Assembly: GCA_035508495.1 (NCBI GenBank)
Contig: DATJMX010000073.1
Span: 1 to 64,000, forward strand
Length of the DNA: 64,000 bases
Source of the DNA: Candidatus Binataceae bacterium
Lineage (GTDB): Bacteria; Desulfobacterota; Binatia; Binatales; Binataceae
Direction: 5' to 3'
Every line of letters starts with the position of its first letter. Position 1 is the stretch's first letter. The translations under genes and the position numbers were made by a program. Below are positions 51,533-59,789 of the stretch, one piece after another. A model generated the notes under the pieces. The model was given only the letters and a program-made list of their open reading frames with translations. It was not told the origin of the DNA and made no database searches.

Positions 51533-53098
51533 TCAACCCGCTTCTTTCATTTTGATCTTCGGCAACTTGGTGCCCGTGCGTCGTCCGACCGGAACATCGT
51601 CGATCGTCTTGGGGCATCCGTCGTCGCCCGTCACGACATACTCGGGATATGCCGGGAAGCCGTGCTCGCTGATGTCCAACCCTTCGATTTCGCCCTCGGT
51701 CGGGATACGCAAGCGGAAGGCGAAGTGCACTGCATACATCAGCGCCATCGCGGCGATAAACGTCGCAAGCGTGATCGAGAAGCTGCCGATCATCTGCGCC
51801 TTGAGCACTCCGAATCCGCCGCCGTAGAAGAGTCCTGTGACTACAGTGCTCGTGTCAGCTCCGAGCGGAGTCGGCGAGCCGTACTTGCCCGCGGCGAAGA
51901 GGCCCAGCGAGAGCGTGCCCCAGATACCTGCGATAGCGTGCACAGGAACTGCGCCGATCGGATCGTCGATACGCAGGTATTCGAGCAGATCGATACCCCA
52001 CACCACGACGATGCCGGCGCCAATTCCGAGCAGGAACGCCCCCTCGGGATCAACCCAGTAACAGGGGCATGTGATTGCGACGAGTCCCGCGAGGAATCCG
52101 TTGACGGTCAGAGCCAAATCCCACTTTCGACCCTTGATGTATGAGTAGAAGAGCGAGGTCAGTCCGGCCGAGCAAGCCGCGAGCGTGGTGTTAAAGGAGA
52201 CGCGGCCAATACCCTGTGCATCGAGGGCAGACAGCGTGCTGCCAGGGTTAAAGCCGTACCATCCGAACCACAGAATCAATCCTCCGGTCGCGCCGATAAT
52301 CAAATCGTGCGGTTTCATCGGTTGTCCGCCGTCGCGCTTGAACACGCGGCCGAGACGGGGACCGAGCACGATTGCGCCAGCCAGAGAGATTACGCCGCCG
52401 ATAGTATGAACGACAGTCGAACCGGCGAAGTCATGGAACGGGATCGGACCCATGTTGGCGAGCCATCCGTCCGGACCCCAGGCCCAGTGGCCGATGATCG
52501 GATAGATGAAGCCGGTGACGCCGACGCTATATAGCAAGTCGCCGATAAAATCGCAGCGGCCGATCATTGCGCCGGAGGTAACCGTCGAGCAGGTATCCGC
52601 AAATGCATACTGGAATACCCAGTACGCAAGCAGCGGAACACCAGTCGTTCCATAGGTGGCGGGAAGTCCATGCAGCAGAAATCCCGTCGTGCCGATCCAG
52701 GGCGTGCCGGGGCAGAACATGAAGGCGAAGCCCCACGCCCAGAAGGTCACGCCGCAGATGCAAGTATCGGCGATACCTTCGACCAGGATGTTAACTGTCT
52801 CGCGGGAGCGCGCGAACCCCGACTCCAGCATCACGAATCCGACCTGCATGCAGAACACCAGGTAGGCCGCGACCAGAGTCCACACCGTGTTAATAGCGTT
52901 GATGTGAGGAGGCGGAAGCGGTGGAGTCGCGTCAGCGTATGCCGCGTTGGGCAAATACCACTTCGAAATGAGTAGTACGACGATGCCGAGGCCGATCATC
53001 TTGCCCAGCATCAAGTAGGCAGCGTTTTTCCGTATCGACGGATCACGCCACCGCTCCTTAAACAAATGATAGAAAGAAACTATACCTTCAGCGAGCAC
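51533..53098 (-). CDS. amt: ammonium transporter (Amt family)
   Basis: 521 residues from GTG 53098, supported by AGGAGGGAG 8 bp upstream. Eleven or so helices of the Amt/Rh fold preceded by an extra N-terminal membrane segment (about 28-48) and a Pro-rich linker, so longer than typical AmtB. Pore residues: the twin histidines in FAGSTVVHTIGG and GAVPVHAIAGIWG, and the conserved aspartate region AFADTCSTVTSGA. The cytosolic tail is long (about 50 residues, DISEHGFPAYPEYVVTGDDG). It conducts ammonium inward. No GlnB/GlnK gene is next to it, which is unusual for Amt. Confidence 0.95.
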   Translation of the reverse strand: MLAEGIVSFYHLFKERWRDPSIRKNAAYLMLGKMIGLGIVVLLISKWYLPNAAYADATPPLPPPHINAINTVWTLVAAYLVFCMQVGFVMLESGFARSRETVNILVEGIADTCICGVTFWAWGFAFMFCPGTPWIGTTGFLLHGLPATYGTTGVPLLAYWVFQYAFADTCSTVTSGAMIGRCDFIGDLLYSVGVTGFIYPIIGHWAWGPDGWLANMGPIPFHDFAGSTVVHTIGGVISLAGAIVLGPRLGRVFKRDGGQPMKPHDLIIGATGGLILWFGWYGFNPGSTLSALDAQGIGRVSFNTTLAACSAGLTSLFYSYIKGRKWDLALTVNGFLAGLVAITCPCYWVDPEGAFLLGIGAGIVVVWGIDLLEYLRIDDPIGAVPVHAIAGIWGTLSLGLFAAGKYGSPTPLGADTSTVVTGLFYGGGFGVLKAQMIGSFSITLATFIAAMALMYAVHFAFRLRIPTEGEIEGLDISEHGFPAYPEYVVTGDDGCPKTIDDVPVGRRTGTKLPKIKMKEAG

Positions 53099-53463
53099 TG
53101 GCTATTCTCCCTCCTGCTTGGGGTTTTGCTATTTGCTCCTCGCGACATCGAAGACCCGGGTCATCGACTAATCGCTCGTTGCGCTAGCGAGCAGACGAGT
53201 CGAGGGCTGCATCAGCAACGGACGTGCCGTATCGCGCGAAACGAAGATTTAGTTCCGCCGCGGGAAGTGCATCTACGACTAGTAGGTGATATAGGTTCAC
53301 CGGGTAGTCGCGGTTTTTGCGTCCGAATTACTCAGATGCCGCGACACTGAGATTGCGATGTGCAACGCGACTGCCCATTTAATCGGCAGATGCCGACGAA
53401 ATATCGGGCGTCGATCGAGGGACGAAGAAAGCGGTGCTTGGTGAGCGGGAAAACGGAGCGGAA
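53099..53463. other. intergenic region upstream of amt
   Basis: No gene is visible. It holds the amt ribosome site at its left end and a GCTCG...CGAGC hairpin near 53175-53193. A low-complexity 95-residue plus frame overlaps the start of amt and looks like chance. I see no clear sigma54 (GG-N10-GC) promoter on the minus strand by eye. Confidence 0.4.
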
Positions 53464-54090
53464 TTAACGATTTTGAACGGCGACGAGACCCGTTCTTATC
53501 GCGTAGTGCGTCAGTTCCATGCGATCGCGGATGCCAAGTTTCTGAAAAACGTTGGTCAGGTGCGTCTTGACGGTGTTCTCGCTGACCGACAGCGCCTCGG
53601 CAACTTCGGCGTTGCGCATCCCCATCGCAACGAAGCGCACGATCTCGGACTCGCGAATCGTGAGCCGCTTGGCGCCCGCCGTGTCGGACCGCGCAAACGC
53701 GGCTTGCAGCACCGGCGGCATCCACACATGTCCTTCTGCCACCGCGTGAATCGCCGTCACCAGCGTCTCGATCGCAAAACGTTTCTGCACGATCGCGCGC
53801 GCGCCGAACCGCAGCGCCATCATCCCGTTTTCCACGCTCTCACTGGCGGTAAGCACGATCACGGCGGCCTTTTCCGCCAGCGCCGGGATGTCGTCCATCG
53901 ACCAGCGCTCGAGCTGCAAATCGAGCAACACGATGTCGCACGCAAGTTCCGCCATGACCGCCGGAAGCTTGCCCGCCCGATCGACTTCGGCCACCACCTC
54001 GACATCCGGCTGCAGCATCAAAAGAGAAATGAGTCCCTGCCGAAACAGGGCATGATCGTCGGCGATTATCAAACGTATCGGCATCGTCAC
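53464..54090 (-). CDS. NarL/FixJ-type response regulator with LuxR DNA-binding domain
   Basis: 208 residues. The start GTG 54090 has AGGA 5 bp upstream; ATG 54084 is an alternative. Receiver 1-120 with LIIADDHALFRQGL and Asp about 54 in IVLLDLQLERWSM; the lysine position is in VQKRFAIETL. The HTH domain about 140-200 reads LTIRESEIVRFVAMGMRNAE and SVSENTVKTHLTNVFQKLGI, a full LuxR signature. No partner kinase is adjacent. Position 365 bp upstream of amt in the same orientation allows, but does not show, control of amt. Confidence 0.93.
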   Translation of the reverse strand: MTMPIRLIIADDHALFRQGLISLLMLQPDVEVVAEVDRAGKLPAVMAELACDIVLLDLQLERWSMDDIPALAEKAAVIVLTASESVENGMMALRFGARAIVQKRFAIETLVTAIHAVAEGHVWMPPVLQAAFARSDTAGAKRLTIRESEIVRFVAMGMRNAEVAEALSVSENTVKTHLTNVFQKLGIRDRMELTHYAIRTGLVAVQNR

Positions 54091-54151
54091 GGCTATCCTG
54101 CCCGAAAAATCAGCAAGATGCGCGCCAGCGCGTCAAGGCCAATCAACGCAA

Positions 54152-54430
54152 ATGTCTGATCAAACCTCATTCAGCGTATTCGTCCCCTCCCCCGCACATC
54201 AAGCGACCGTTGGCATGTCGTCGGCCGCCGCCGCGCTCGTCGCGTGGCCGCTCATGCTCATCGCCGCGATGGCGGCGATGCGGATGCTGCGCCTGCGGCG
54301 GCTGCGCAGCAAAGTTCGGTTCGTCTATTCGGGAGGACGCTCGCGCACTCCGGGCCGAATCATCAAGCCGGTTCTGCATGCGCGCGCGATGAATCCGACG
54401 CCCATTCGGCCCGGCACTCGCCGCCGATAG
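54152..54430 (+). CDS. hypothetical small basic membrane protein
   Basis: 92 residues, divergent from the LuxR-type regulator. One hydrophobic segment (about 24-45, AAALVAWPLMLIAAMAAMRM) followed by a very basic tail (LRLRRLRSKVRF, RPGTRRR). Arginine richness in high-GC DNA can arise by chance, and there is no clear ribosome site, so it is only a candidate. Confidence 0.3.
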   Translation: MSDQTSFSVFVPSPAHQATVGMSSAAAALVAWPLMLIAAMAAMRMLRLRRLRSKVRFVYSGGRSRTPGRIIKPVLHARAMNPTPIRPGTRRR

Positions 54431-54529
54431 CTGTCACTCCCCTGGAGTGAATATTTCCGAAGTTCGTCGACTTGTTCGTCGGCCCTGTTCCGAAGGTTCT
54501 GCTAGAACGATGCGAGCCTCGGAGGTCTG

Positions 54530-55486
54530 ATGGAACCAGAGCCGCAGAATTCGCGACGCCTGGCGGGCGAAGCGCTGGCGCTTGTCTATATCGCAGTGGT
54601 CGCGACCATCGCGGCGATCAGCGGCGCAGTCTATGTCATGTTTCCGGAGCTGGGTGCCCTGTCGCACGACATCATGACGCGGCCGCGCGGCTCGTGGGCG
54701 CGCGCGCCGATCCTGCTGATAGTCACTCCCGTCGCGACGGCCGCGATCGGAACGCTCGTCACGCGGCATCTTCCATATGGCTATTTGTCCGTGATGCTTA
54801 CGGTAGGCGGCGCGCTGACCGTTTTACTAGCGCTGCGGTCGCCCATCGCGCCTGCGATATCAGCGGGATTCCTGCCGCTGGTGCTCGGGGTGAAGAGCTG
54901 GTGGTATCCGCCGGCGATCGTGCTCAGCACTTCGATGCTCGCGGCGCTGTCATACGTGTGGCGGCGGCAAATCGGCGCGAACGAGAGCCTTCGCCAGCGT
55001 CCAGCTTACGAAGTCAGCTCCGGAGAAGAATCGCTCGCGCAAATCGCAGCGCTATTGTTGTTCGTGCTGGCCGGCGTGTTCCTGGTCAAACTGACGAATT
55101 TGCGATTCATTCTTTTTCCGCCACTCGTGGTTATCGGCTTTGAGATGTTCGTGCACAGCGCGCACTGCCCGTGGGCATCGCGGGCGATGCGATTGCCGAT
55201 CGTATGTCTGCTATCGGCGAGCGGCGGACTGCTCGCGCATCATCTGCTCGGTGTCGGGCCGCTCGCGGCGATCGCCAGTATGGCGTGGGGCGTCGCGATG
55301 CTTCGTCTGTTCGATCTGCACGTGCCGCCCGCGCTTGCCGTCGCGCTGCTGCCCCAAGTAATGGAAGCGCCGACAATTCTCTATCCGCTGTCGGTCGGCG
55401 TCGGCACGTCACTGCTGAGCGGCTCGTTCGTCTTGTATCAACAATTCCGCGAAGCCCGCCTTCAACCAGTTGACTCCCGCTCCTGA
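54530..55486 (+). CDS. multi-pass membrane protein, HPP-family-like
   Basis: 318 residues from ATG 54530 with GGAGG four bases upstream. About eight hydrophobic helices in two similar halves, each with a GFEMFVHSAHCPWASRAMRL-like loop (second half) or a LPLVLGVKSWWYPPAIVLST-like loop (first half), separated by a charged cytosolic linker near 165-185. The histidine/proline-containing segment in the second half resembles the HPP family of four-helix inner-membrane proteins, some linked to nitrite transport. The family assignment is tentative. No operon partner is obvious. Confidence 0.65.
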   Translation: MEPEPQNSRRLAGEALALVYIAVVATIAAISGAVYVMFPELGALSHDIMTRPRGSWARAPILLIVTPVATAAIGTLVTRHLPYGYLSVMLTVGGALTVLLALRSPIAPAISAGFLPLVLGVKSWWYPPAIVLSTSMLAALSYVWRRQIGANESLRQRPAYEVSSGEESLAQIAALLLFVLAGVFLVKLTNLRFILFPPLVVIGFEMFVHSAHCPWASRAMRLPIVCLLSASGGLLAHHLLGVGPLAAIASMAWGVAMLRLFDLHVPPALAVALLPQVMEAPTILYPLSVGVGTSLLSGSFVLYQQFREARLQPVDSRS

Positions 55487-55649
55487 GCGCACGAGCAAGG
55501 ACATAGTGAATGCTCATTGATTCACTTGCCCGTGCTCTAAAAATTTCTCTTCCTTACAGACCCATGGAGAGGTCGGTGCTCCTCTGAAATCCCTCTCCCT
55601 GGTCAGGGGAGGGAATAAAGGGAAGGGAGAATCCGCGTGGAGTGCAAAT

Positions 55650-55988
55650 ATGCCGGATATCAAACTGTACCAGTTCATTCCGGTGTTGGGACGCGAATCG
55701 GCGTCGCCATTCTCCGTCAAACTCCATTATGCATTCCGCTACAAGTGTGTCCCGTTTGAAGTAATCAATATCGGTAATCCATCCGAACTCAAGAAATATA
55801 CAAATCGCGGCAAGCTGCCCGTCGCCGCGGCCGAGGTGCGCAAACTAAAGCGTCTGCTCGCCCATTACGAGCGCACGCTGCCGCGGTCGCCCAAGCAGCC
55901 TGTTCAGAAGGGATCCCGCGGCGGAAAGCACGCCCTTGACGCCGCGTCAGGCAAGCGAGTATCGCAAACAGGGAGGACCTTAGAATGA
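55650..55988 (+). CDS. truncated glutathione S-transferase-like N-terminal domain protein
   Basis: 112 residues. The first 55 (MPDIKLYQFIPVLGRESASP, then SPFSVKLHYAFRYKCVPFEV and RGKLPVA) match the thioredoxin-fold half of GST-like proteins, including the SPF active-site turn and the cis-Pro region KLPV. The rest of that fold and the whole helical C-domain are missing. Instead there is a basic 55-residue tail (VRKLKRLLAHYERTL...). This may be a decayed gene or a mini-protein. Its TGA overlaps the ATG of the next gene. Confidence 0.5.
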   Translation: MPDIKLYQFIPVLGRESASPFSVKLHYAFRYKCVPFEVINIGNPSELKKYTNRGKLPVAAAEVRKLKRLLAHYERTLPRSPKQPVQKGSRGGKHALDAASGKRVSQTGRTLE

Positions 55989-56413
55989 ACTTTCAATGGT
56001 CCGGACAATCCGCTGGATTTGTAGTGATCGTGGCGACTCTGGGCTTCGTGTTGGGCAGCTCCACGGGCTCCCGTGCGCAATACGGCATCAGTTCGATGAC
56101 ACAGTCTGCGCAGGCGCTGACTGGCGATCAGCAGTCGGCGGCCAACCGCGCACTATGCGCCGCCGTGGGAAGCCAGGTTCCCAATCCCGCCTCCGCGTCG
56201 CCTTCGCTCCTCAGCAGTCCATCGGTGATTTCCACCGCGGCTTCGACATTCGCAGGCAGCGCCAACCTGCCGCTGCCGAGCGCAACCAGCATGCTGCAGA
56301 CATACGTGGCGCAGCACGCTACCGACATCCTGGCGTCGTGCGCAGTGAGCAACGCGACCGGCGGCATAACCTCGAAGATTCCTGGAGCCAGCAGCTTGCC
56401 CTCCATACCCTGA
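55985..56413 (+). CDS. small secreted Ser/Ala-rich protein of unknown function
   Basis: 142 residues, start overlapping the previous stop (ATGA) with GGGAGG 9 bp upstream. Signal peptide to about residue 31 (FVVIVATLGFVLGSSTGSRA). The mature part is Ser/Ala/Gln-rich with two cysteines (ALCAAVG, LASCAVS) that could pair. No family recognised. Probably periplasmic or extracellular. Confidence 0.6.
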   Translation: MNFQWSGQSAGFVVIVATLGFVLGSSTGSRAQYGISSMTQSAQALTGDQQSAANRALCAAVGSQVPNPASASPSLLSSPSVISTAASTFAGSANLPLPSATSMLQTYVAQHATDILASCAVSNATGGITSKIPGASSLPSIP

Positions 56414-56522
56414 ATGCCTTGAGCTTGAAATCCGACGATCGCGCAGACAACTGGGAGGCTCGATCGCCGTCCGCTCATTTTCCATCTCGCCGGGCGCGTG
56501 CCGACGATTTATTATTTGGAAC

Positions 56523-57008
56523 ATGAACGCACGCAGGAAGCTCAACACGATCTTCGCGGCTCTAGCTGTCGCCGCGGCAGTCAGCGTTCCTTTTTCGTAT
56601 GCAGGCACGGCGGATAACCTGAAGCTCGCGCCCGACCTTTCATTTACCGATGATTCGAGCGCGAACTTTCCAATCGTCACGAATCCAGGTGACGCGGCCG
56701 GGCCCGTAGCCAACGAGGCTACGGTGATTTTCTTCGGTACGGCGCATTGCTGGAACACCAATCGCGAGGCCGAGCGCCTGGTTGCGCTCTATCCGAAGTA
56801 TCGCGGCAAGATGCATTTCGTGATCGTCGATCTGAATAACGTCTCCGCGGACCAGAAGCCGCTGGTCGCGAAGTATTATCGCGGCGCAATCCCAACGATC
56901 GCCATCGTGGATTCCAGCGGGCACGTAATCTACGACCGCGCCGGCGAGACCGCGGCCGATCGCGGCGACACTTCGAATCTTCAGAGCCTCCTGAACTCTG
57001 CGCACTGA
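56523..57008 (+). CDS. periplasmic thioredoxin-fold protein with CxxT active-site position
   Basis: 161 residues. Signal peptide to about 27 (FAALAVAAAVSVPFSYAG). The mature part follows the thioredoxin order: VIFFGTAHCWNTNREAERL (first strand and active helix), MHFVIVDLNN, GAIPTIAIVDSSG with the cis-proline, and DRAGETAADRG. The usual CxxC is C-W-N-T, so only a single cysteine remains. It cannot work as an ordinary disulfide reductase but could bind thiols or act as a monothiol/peroxide-type factor. It lies 110 bp after the small secreted gene. Confidence 0.75.
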   Translation: MNARRKLNTIFAALAVAAAVSVPFSYAGTADNLKLAPDLSFTDDSSANFPIVTNPGDAAGPVANEATVIFFGTAHCWNTNREAERLVALYPKYRGKMHFVIVDLNNVSADQKPLVAKYYRGAIPTIAIVDSSGHVIYDRAGETAADRGDTSNLQSLLNSAH

Positions 57009-57051
57009 AGATATGTGGCGGGGCGCTGAACGCCCCGCCCTCTGACTCGAG

Positions 57052-57576
57052 CTACGGATTTGGCGGCACTTCCAGCGCGTCGTTGATTTCGATGCGCGTT
57101 ACGTTCTCGCCTGCTTTCAGGTTCTTCATTACGTAGTGAGCCTTGCGGTCCTGCACGTCGAAGTCCTGCGCGAAGACGGGATCGACGGCGTAGTCCTTGT
57201 CGCCCTGGTTATCCAGCTTTCTCGCCTCACCAAGACTGTCGATCAGGCTCGCCGTGGCTGCGGGCGAGCGCGGCTCGTCGGGCACCACGAGCGCGTCATC
57301 GATTTTCGATTGCGGCACATCGGCTCCAGCCTGCAGTTGCTTGAGCGCAAAATTCGCGGCCTCTGCCTGCGCGTAGAAGTCCTCGCGTGATACAGGATCC
57401 ACGCCCGCAGCGTCAGCCTTGCTGTAGTCCATCTCCTCCGCGGCCTGGAGCTGCGGGATAGCCTGGGACTTTCGATTTGCCGCGAAACTCTGCGCGCCCT
57501 GCTGGCATGCCGACAGCGCAAACATCGCGAGCGATCCCAAAATCACTACTGCGACCTGACTTATTCTCGTCTGCAT
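57052..57576 (-). CDS. lipoprotein with a duplicated 40-residue unit
   Basis: 174 residues from ATG 57576 with GAGG 9 bp upstream; longer frames have an arginine-rich leader. Lipobox LAMFALSAC. The mature part contains two copies of one unit: DPVSREDFYAQAEAANFALK...QSKIDDALVVP and DPVFAQDFDVQDRKAHYVMK...RIEINDALEVP. Both are helical with matching Asp-Pro start and D-A-L-x-V-P end. No family recognised. Probably anchored in the envelope. Confidence 0.75.
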   Translation of the reverse strand: MQTRISQVAVVILGSLAMFALSACQQGAQSFAANRKSQAIPQLQAAEEMDYSKADAAGVDPVSREDFYAQAEAANFALKQLQAGADVPQSKIDDALVVPDEPRSPAATASLIDSLGEARKLDNQGDKDYAVDPVFAQDFDVQDRKAHYVMKNLKAGENVTRIEINDALEVPPNP

Positions 57577-57683
57577 TGAATCAGCCTCACTGAAAAACGA
57601 CCTTGCCTTGACGTGCCGATACTCCCGCCTACCCGTAACGCGGCGGCTATCGGCGCCACGAAATCGGACAAGCATCCAGGCTG

Positions 57684-58061
57684 TCAGAGCAGAGGATCGA
57701 AGAGCTGCGAGCTCGTATGGCCCAGCTTGAATCGCATGAGCATCCGGCTCAGCGAAACGGGGGCCGCCACGACGCTTGCGACGAGCGGCCGCGGCGCAGC
57801 GCTAACCAGGAGCCGAAGACGGGTGATTAGTTTCGTGCCTGCGGTCGCGATTTCACTAGATTTGCTCGGGCAGGGCTGCGCCACCGCAACGTAGCGCACC
57901 ATCGTCCGGCGCAGCATCGCGCTACGGAAATGGTTGGCCTGCTGATGTAACCGACCGGCGGGGAGAGTCGCAAGCATCAAGACGCCGATAACGAGGATGC
58001 TCGCTTTGAATAGGCGGCCTGGCGTCGCACCGCGTCGATGCGAGAGAGGAGCCACGCCCAT
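57684..58061 (-). CDS. hypothetical protein with N-terminal membrane segment
   Basis: 125 residues from ATG 58061. Hydrophobic stretch about 18-36 (FKASILVIGVLMLATLPAG), then a basic Ser/Ala/Leu-rich region with one cysteine. No ribosome site is evident and no family is recognised. It is the only open frame of any size in the gap between two envelope genes, so it is listed as a candidate. Confidence 0.35.
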   Translation of the reverse strand: MGVAPLSHRRGATPGRLFKASILVIGVLMLATLPAGRLHQQANHFRSAMLRRTMVRYVAVAQPCPSKSSEIATAGTKLITRLRLLVSAAPRPLVASVVAAPVSLSRMLMRFKLGHTSSQLFDPLL

Positions 58062-58201
58062 GAGTATGGCACCGTAACATCGCCGTCATCAAGTCGTAAT
58101 AATTCCGCAATACGGATCAATGGCACCAAAGGGCAGTTTCCCAGCGCGCTGCCGTGCGCTACAAACTCGACAACATTTCAGTCCGAGGGGATAACTTCCG
58201 A

Positions 58202-58768
58202 ATGAAGCTCAGCAAGATCGCCTTTCTGTCGATATTCGTGCTGCTCGCCGGATGCGTGCCGCAACAGCAATACAACCAGGAAGTGCAGCAGGTTCAGCAC
58301 CTCCAGTACATGGACTCGACGTACAAGCAGCTCAACCAGAACCTTCAAACGGAGGTGAGCTCCGACCAGGTCGAGATCAAGCAGCTCCAGAACAAGCTCA
58401 AGGTCACGATGGTCAACGCAATCCTGTTTCCCGAGGGCGGATGGGAGCTCAACGCGCAGGGCAAACAGGAGCTGGGCAAGATCGTGCCCACGCTGCAGAG
58501 CGTCAACGGCAAGCAGATCGTGATCGCGGGCTATACCGACAACCTCGGTATTCTGCCGCCGCTCGCCGAACGCTTCCCGTCCAACTGGGATCTGTCGGCC
58601 GCGCGCGCCGTTTCGGTCGTCCGCTACCTCGAGGCGCAGGGCATCGATCCTAACACCTTGTCGGCGGTCGGATTCGGCAAGTACCATCCGATTGCCTCCA
58701 ACGACACGCCAGAGGGTCGCGCCAAGAATCGCCGCATCGATATCAATATCCAGGACGAAACTCCGTAG
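58202..58768 (+). CDS. OmpA-family peptidoglycan-associated lipoprotein
   Basis: 188 residues from ATG 58202 (MKLSKIAFLS). Lipobox FVLLAGC, so lipid-anchored. A helical coiled-coil stretch (about 25-75, repeated QQ/QL heptads) is followed by an OmpA C-like domain about 85-185: ILFPEGGWELNAQGKQEL, VIAGYTDNLGILPP, LSAARAVSVVRYLEAQGI, VGFGKYHPIASNDTPEGRAK and NRRIDI. The peptidoglycan-binding Asp (YTDN) and Arg (NRRIDI) are both present. It tethers the envelope to the wall, similar to Pal/YiaD types. Followed after 20 bp by the next secreted gene. Confidence 0.92.
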   Translation: MKLSKIAFLSIFVLLAGCVPQQQYNQEVQQVQHLQYMDSTYKQLNQNLQTEVSSDQVEIKQLQNKLKVTMVNAILFPEGGWELNAQGKQELGKIVPTLQSVNGKQIVIAGYTDNLGILPPLAERFPSNWDLSAARAVSVVRYLEAQGIDPNTLSAVGFGKYHPIASNDTPEGRAKNRRIDINIQDETP

Positions 58769-58788
58769 CGGTCAGCGGGAGAATCACC

Positions 58789-59553
58789 GTGCGAAAAATA
58801 CTCGCGATCATGCTCGGTTCGATCCTGATTGCGTCCGGCTACGCGCGGGCGCAGGGCACAGTCCTGCCCCTGCCGGCGGAGGATCAGCAGGAGATAAACC
58901 GGATGCTCGGGGCCGGGGTGGTCGGCCAGGCGCTGCCCAGCCTCACGATCCAGCATTCGTCGCTCTACTTCCCGCTCCGTGACAAGACGCTGACGTACCA
59001 GGTCGCGACCGGCGACAAGGCCGGCCGGGTCGAGCAGCTCGGCGTCGCGAAGGTGCGGCGCCCGGCGGGGAAATCAGCTTGGCGATTTCAGTTATCGCCG
59101 TCGCTCAGCGGATTCATTCGCGAAACCACCGAGGGCGACCTGATCATGCCGGCGGTCGCGGACGCGGGCGAGGGCGTGGTCGTCGTAACCACGCCGGCCA
59201 ATCCCTTCGTGCTGAAAGGCATGAAGCCGGGCGAGACCCGCTCGTACTCTCAGCACGTATCGGTCAGCCACTTGGATGATCCGTCGGACCAGGAATACTC
59301 GGGCAACCTCAACGGCACATATACATACGTCGGGACGTACCAGCTAACGGTTCCCGCCGGCACCTATCAGGCTGTGCTGCTGCGGACCAAATGCAACGGC
59401 AGGGTCGGACCGGCCGAGACTCAGGATTCCGCCTACTATTTCTTTGCGCCGAACGTTGGCGTGGTCGCGATGATCAGCCAGGAAGATGCGACCGCGTTCT
59501 GGCTGATTCATCTCGATTCAAAAACTGGCAAAGTCCTGTCGAATAGTAACTAG
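58789..59553 (+). CDS. secreted protein of unknown function
   Basis: 254 residues from GTG 58789, with GGGAGA 6 bp upstream and 20 bp after the OmpA-like gene, so co-transcribed. Signal peptide to about 22 (AIMLGSILIASGYARAQ). The mature part is beta-rich (TLTYQVATGD, YTYVGTYQLTVPAGTYQAVL) with one cysteine. The pattern ending in VPAGTYQAVLLRTKCNG and YYFFAPNVGVVAM resembles DUF3108-like periplasmic beta-barrel proteins, but this is a weak recollection. A cell-wall or envelope role fits the neighbour. Confidence 0.7.
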   Translation: MRKILAIMLGSILIASGYARAQGTVLPLPAEDQQEINRMLGAGVVGQALPSLTIQHSSLYFPLRDKTLTYQVATGDKAGRVEQLGVAKVRRPAGKSAWRFQLSPSLSGFIRETTEGDLIMPAVADAGEGVVVVTTPANPFVLKGMKPGETRSYSQHVSVSHLDDPSDQEYSGNLNGTYTYVGTYQLTVPAGTYQAVLLRTKCNGRVGPAETQDSAYYFFAPNVGVVAMISQEDATAFWLIHLDSKTGKVLSNSN

Positions 59554-59789
59554 CTTGCGCCGGGCTCGATCACTCAGTTAGCGCCGGCTTTACGGCGAAC
59601 TAGGTAATATTCCGTCCGCATCTAGCTATTTTCCCTTATTGAGGAAATTCAGAAAAACACCTATCCATCGATTCGTTCCGGTTTAGTTCTCCTGTTCGAG
59701 GAAGATTCTGAAGGTCTGAAATCTTTGCCGAGCATCAGGCCGTGCTGTCGTCCGAAATGAGACAGCCACGGTCAGGAGGGAGTTGAGCC

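Noticed and set aside
53434..54159. 241-residue plus-strand frame
   Set aside because: Antisense to the LuxR-type regulator; shadow composition.
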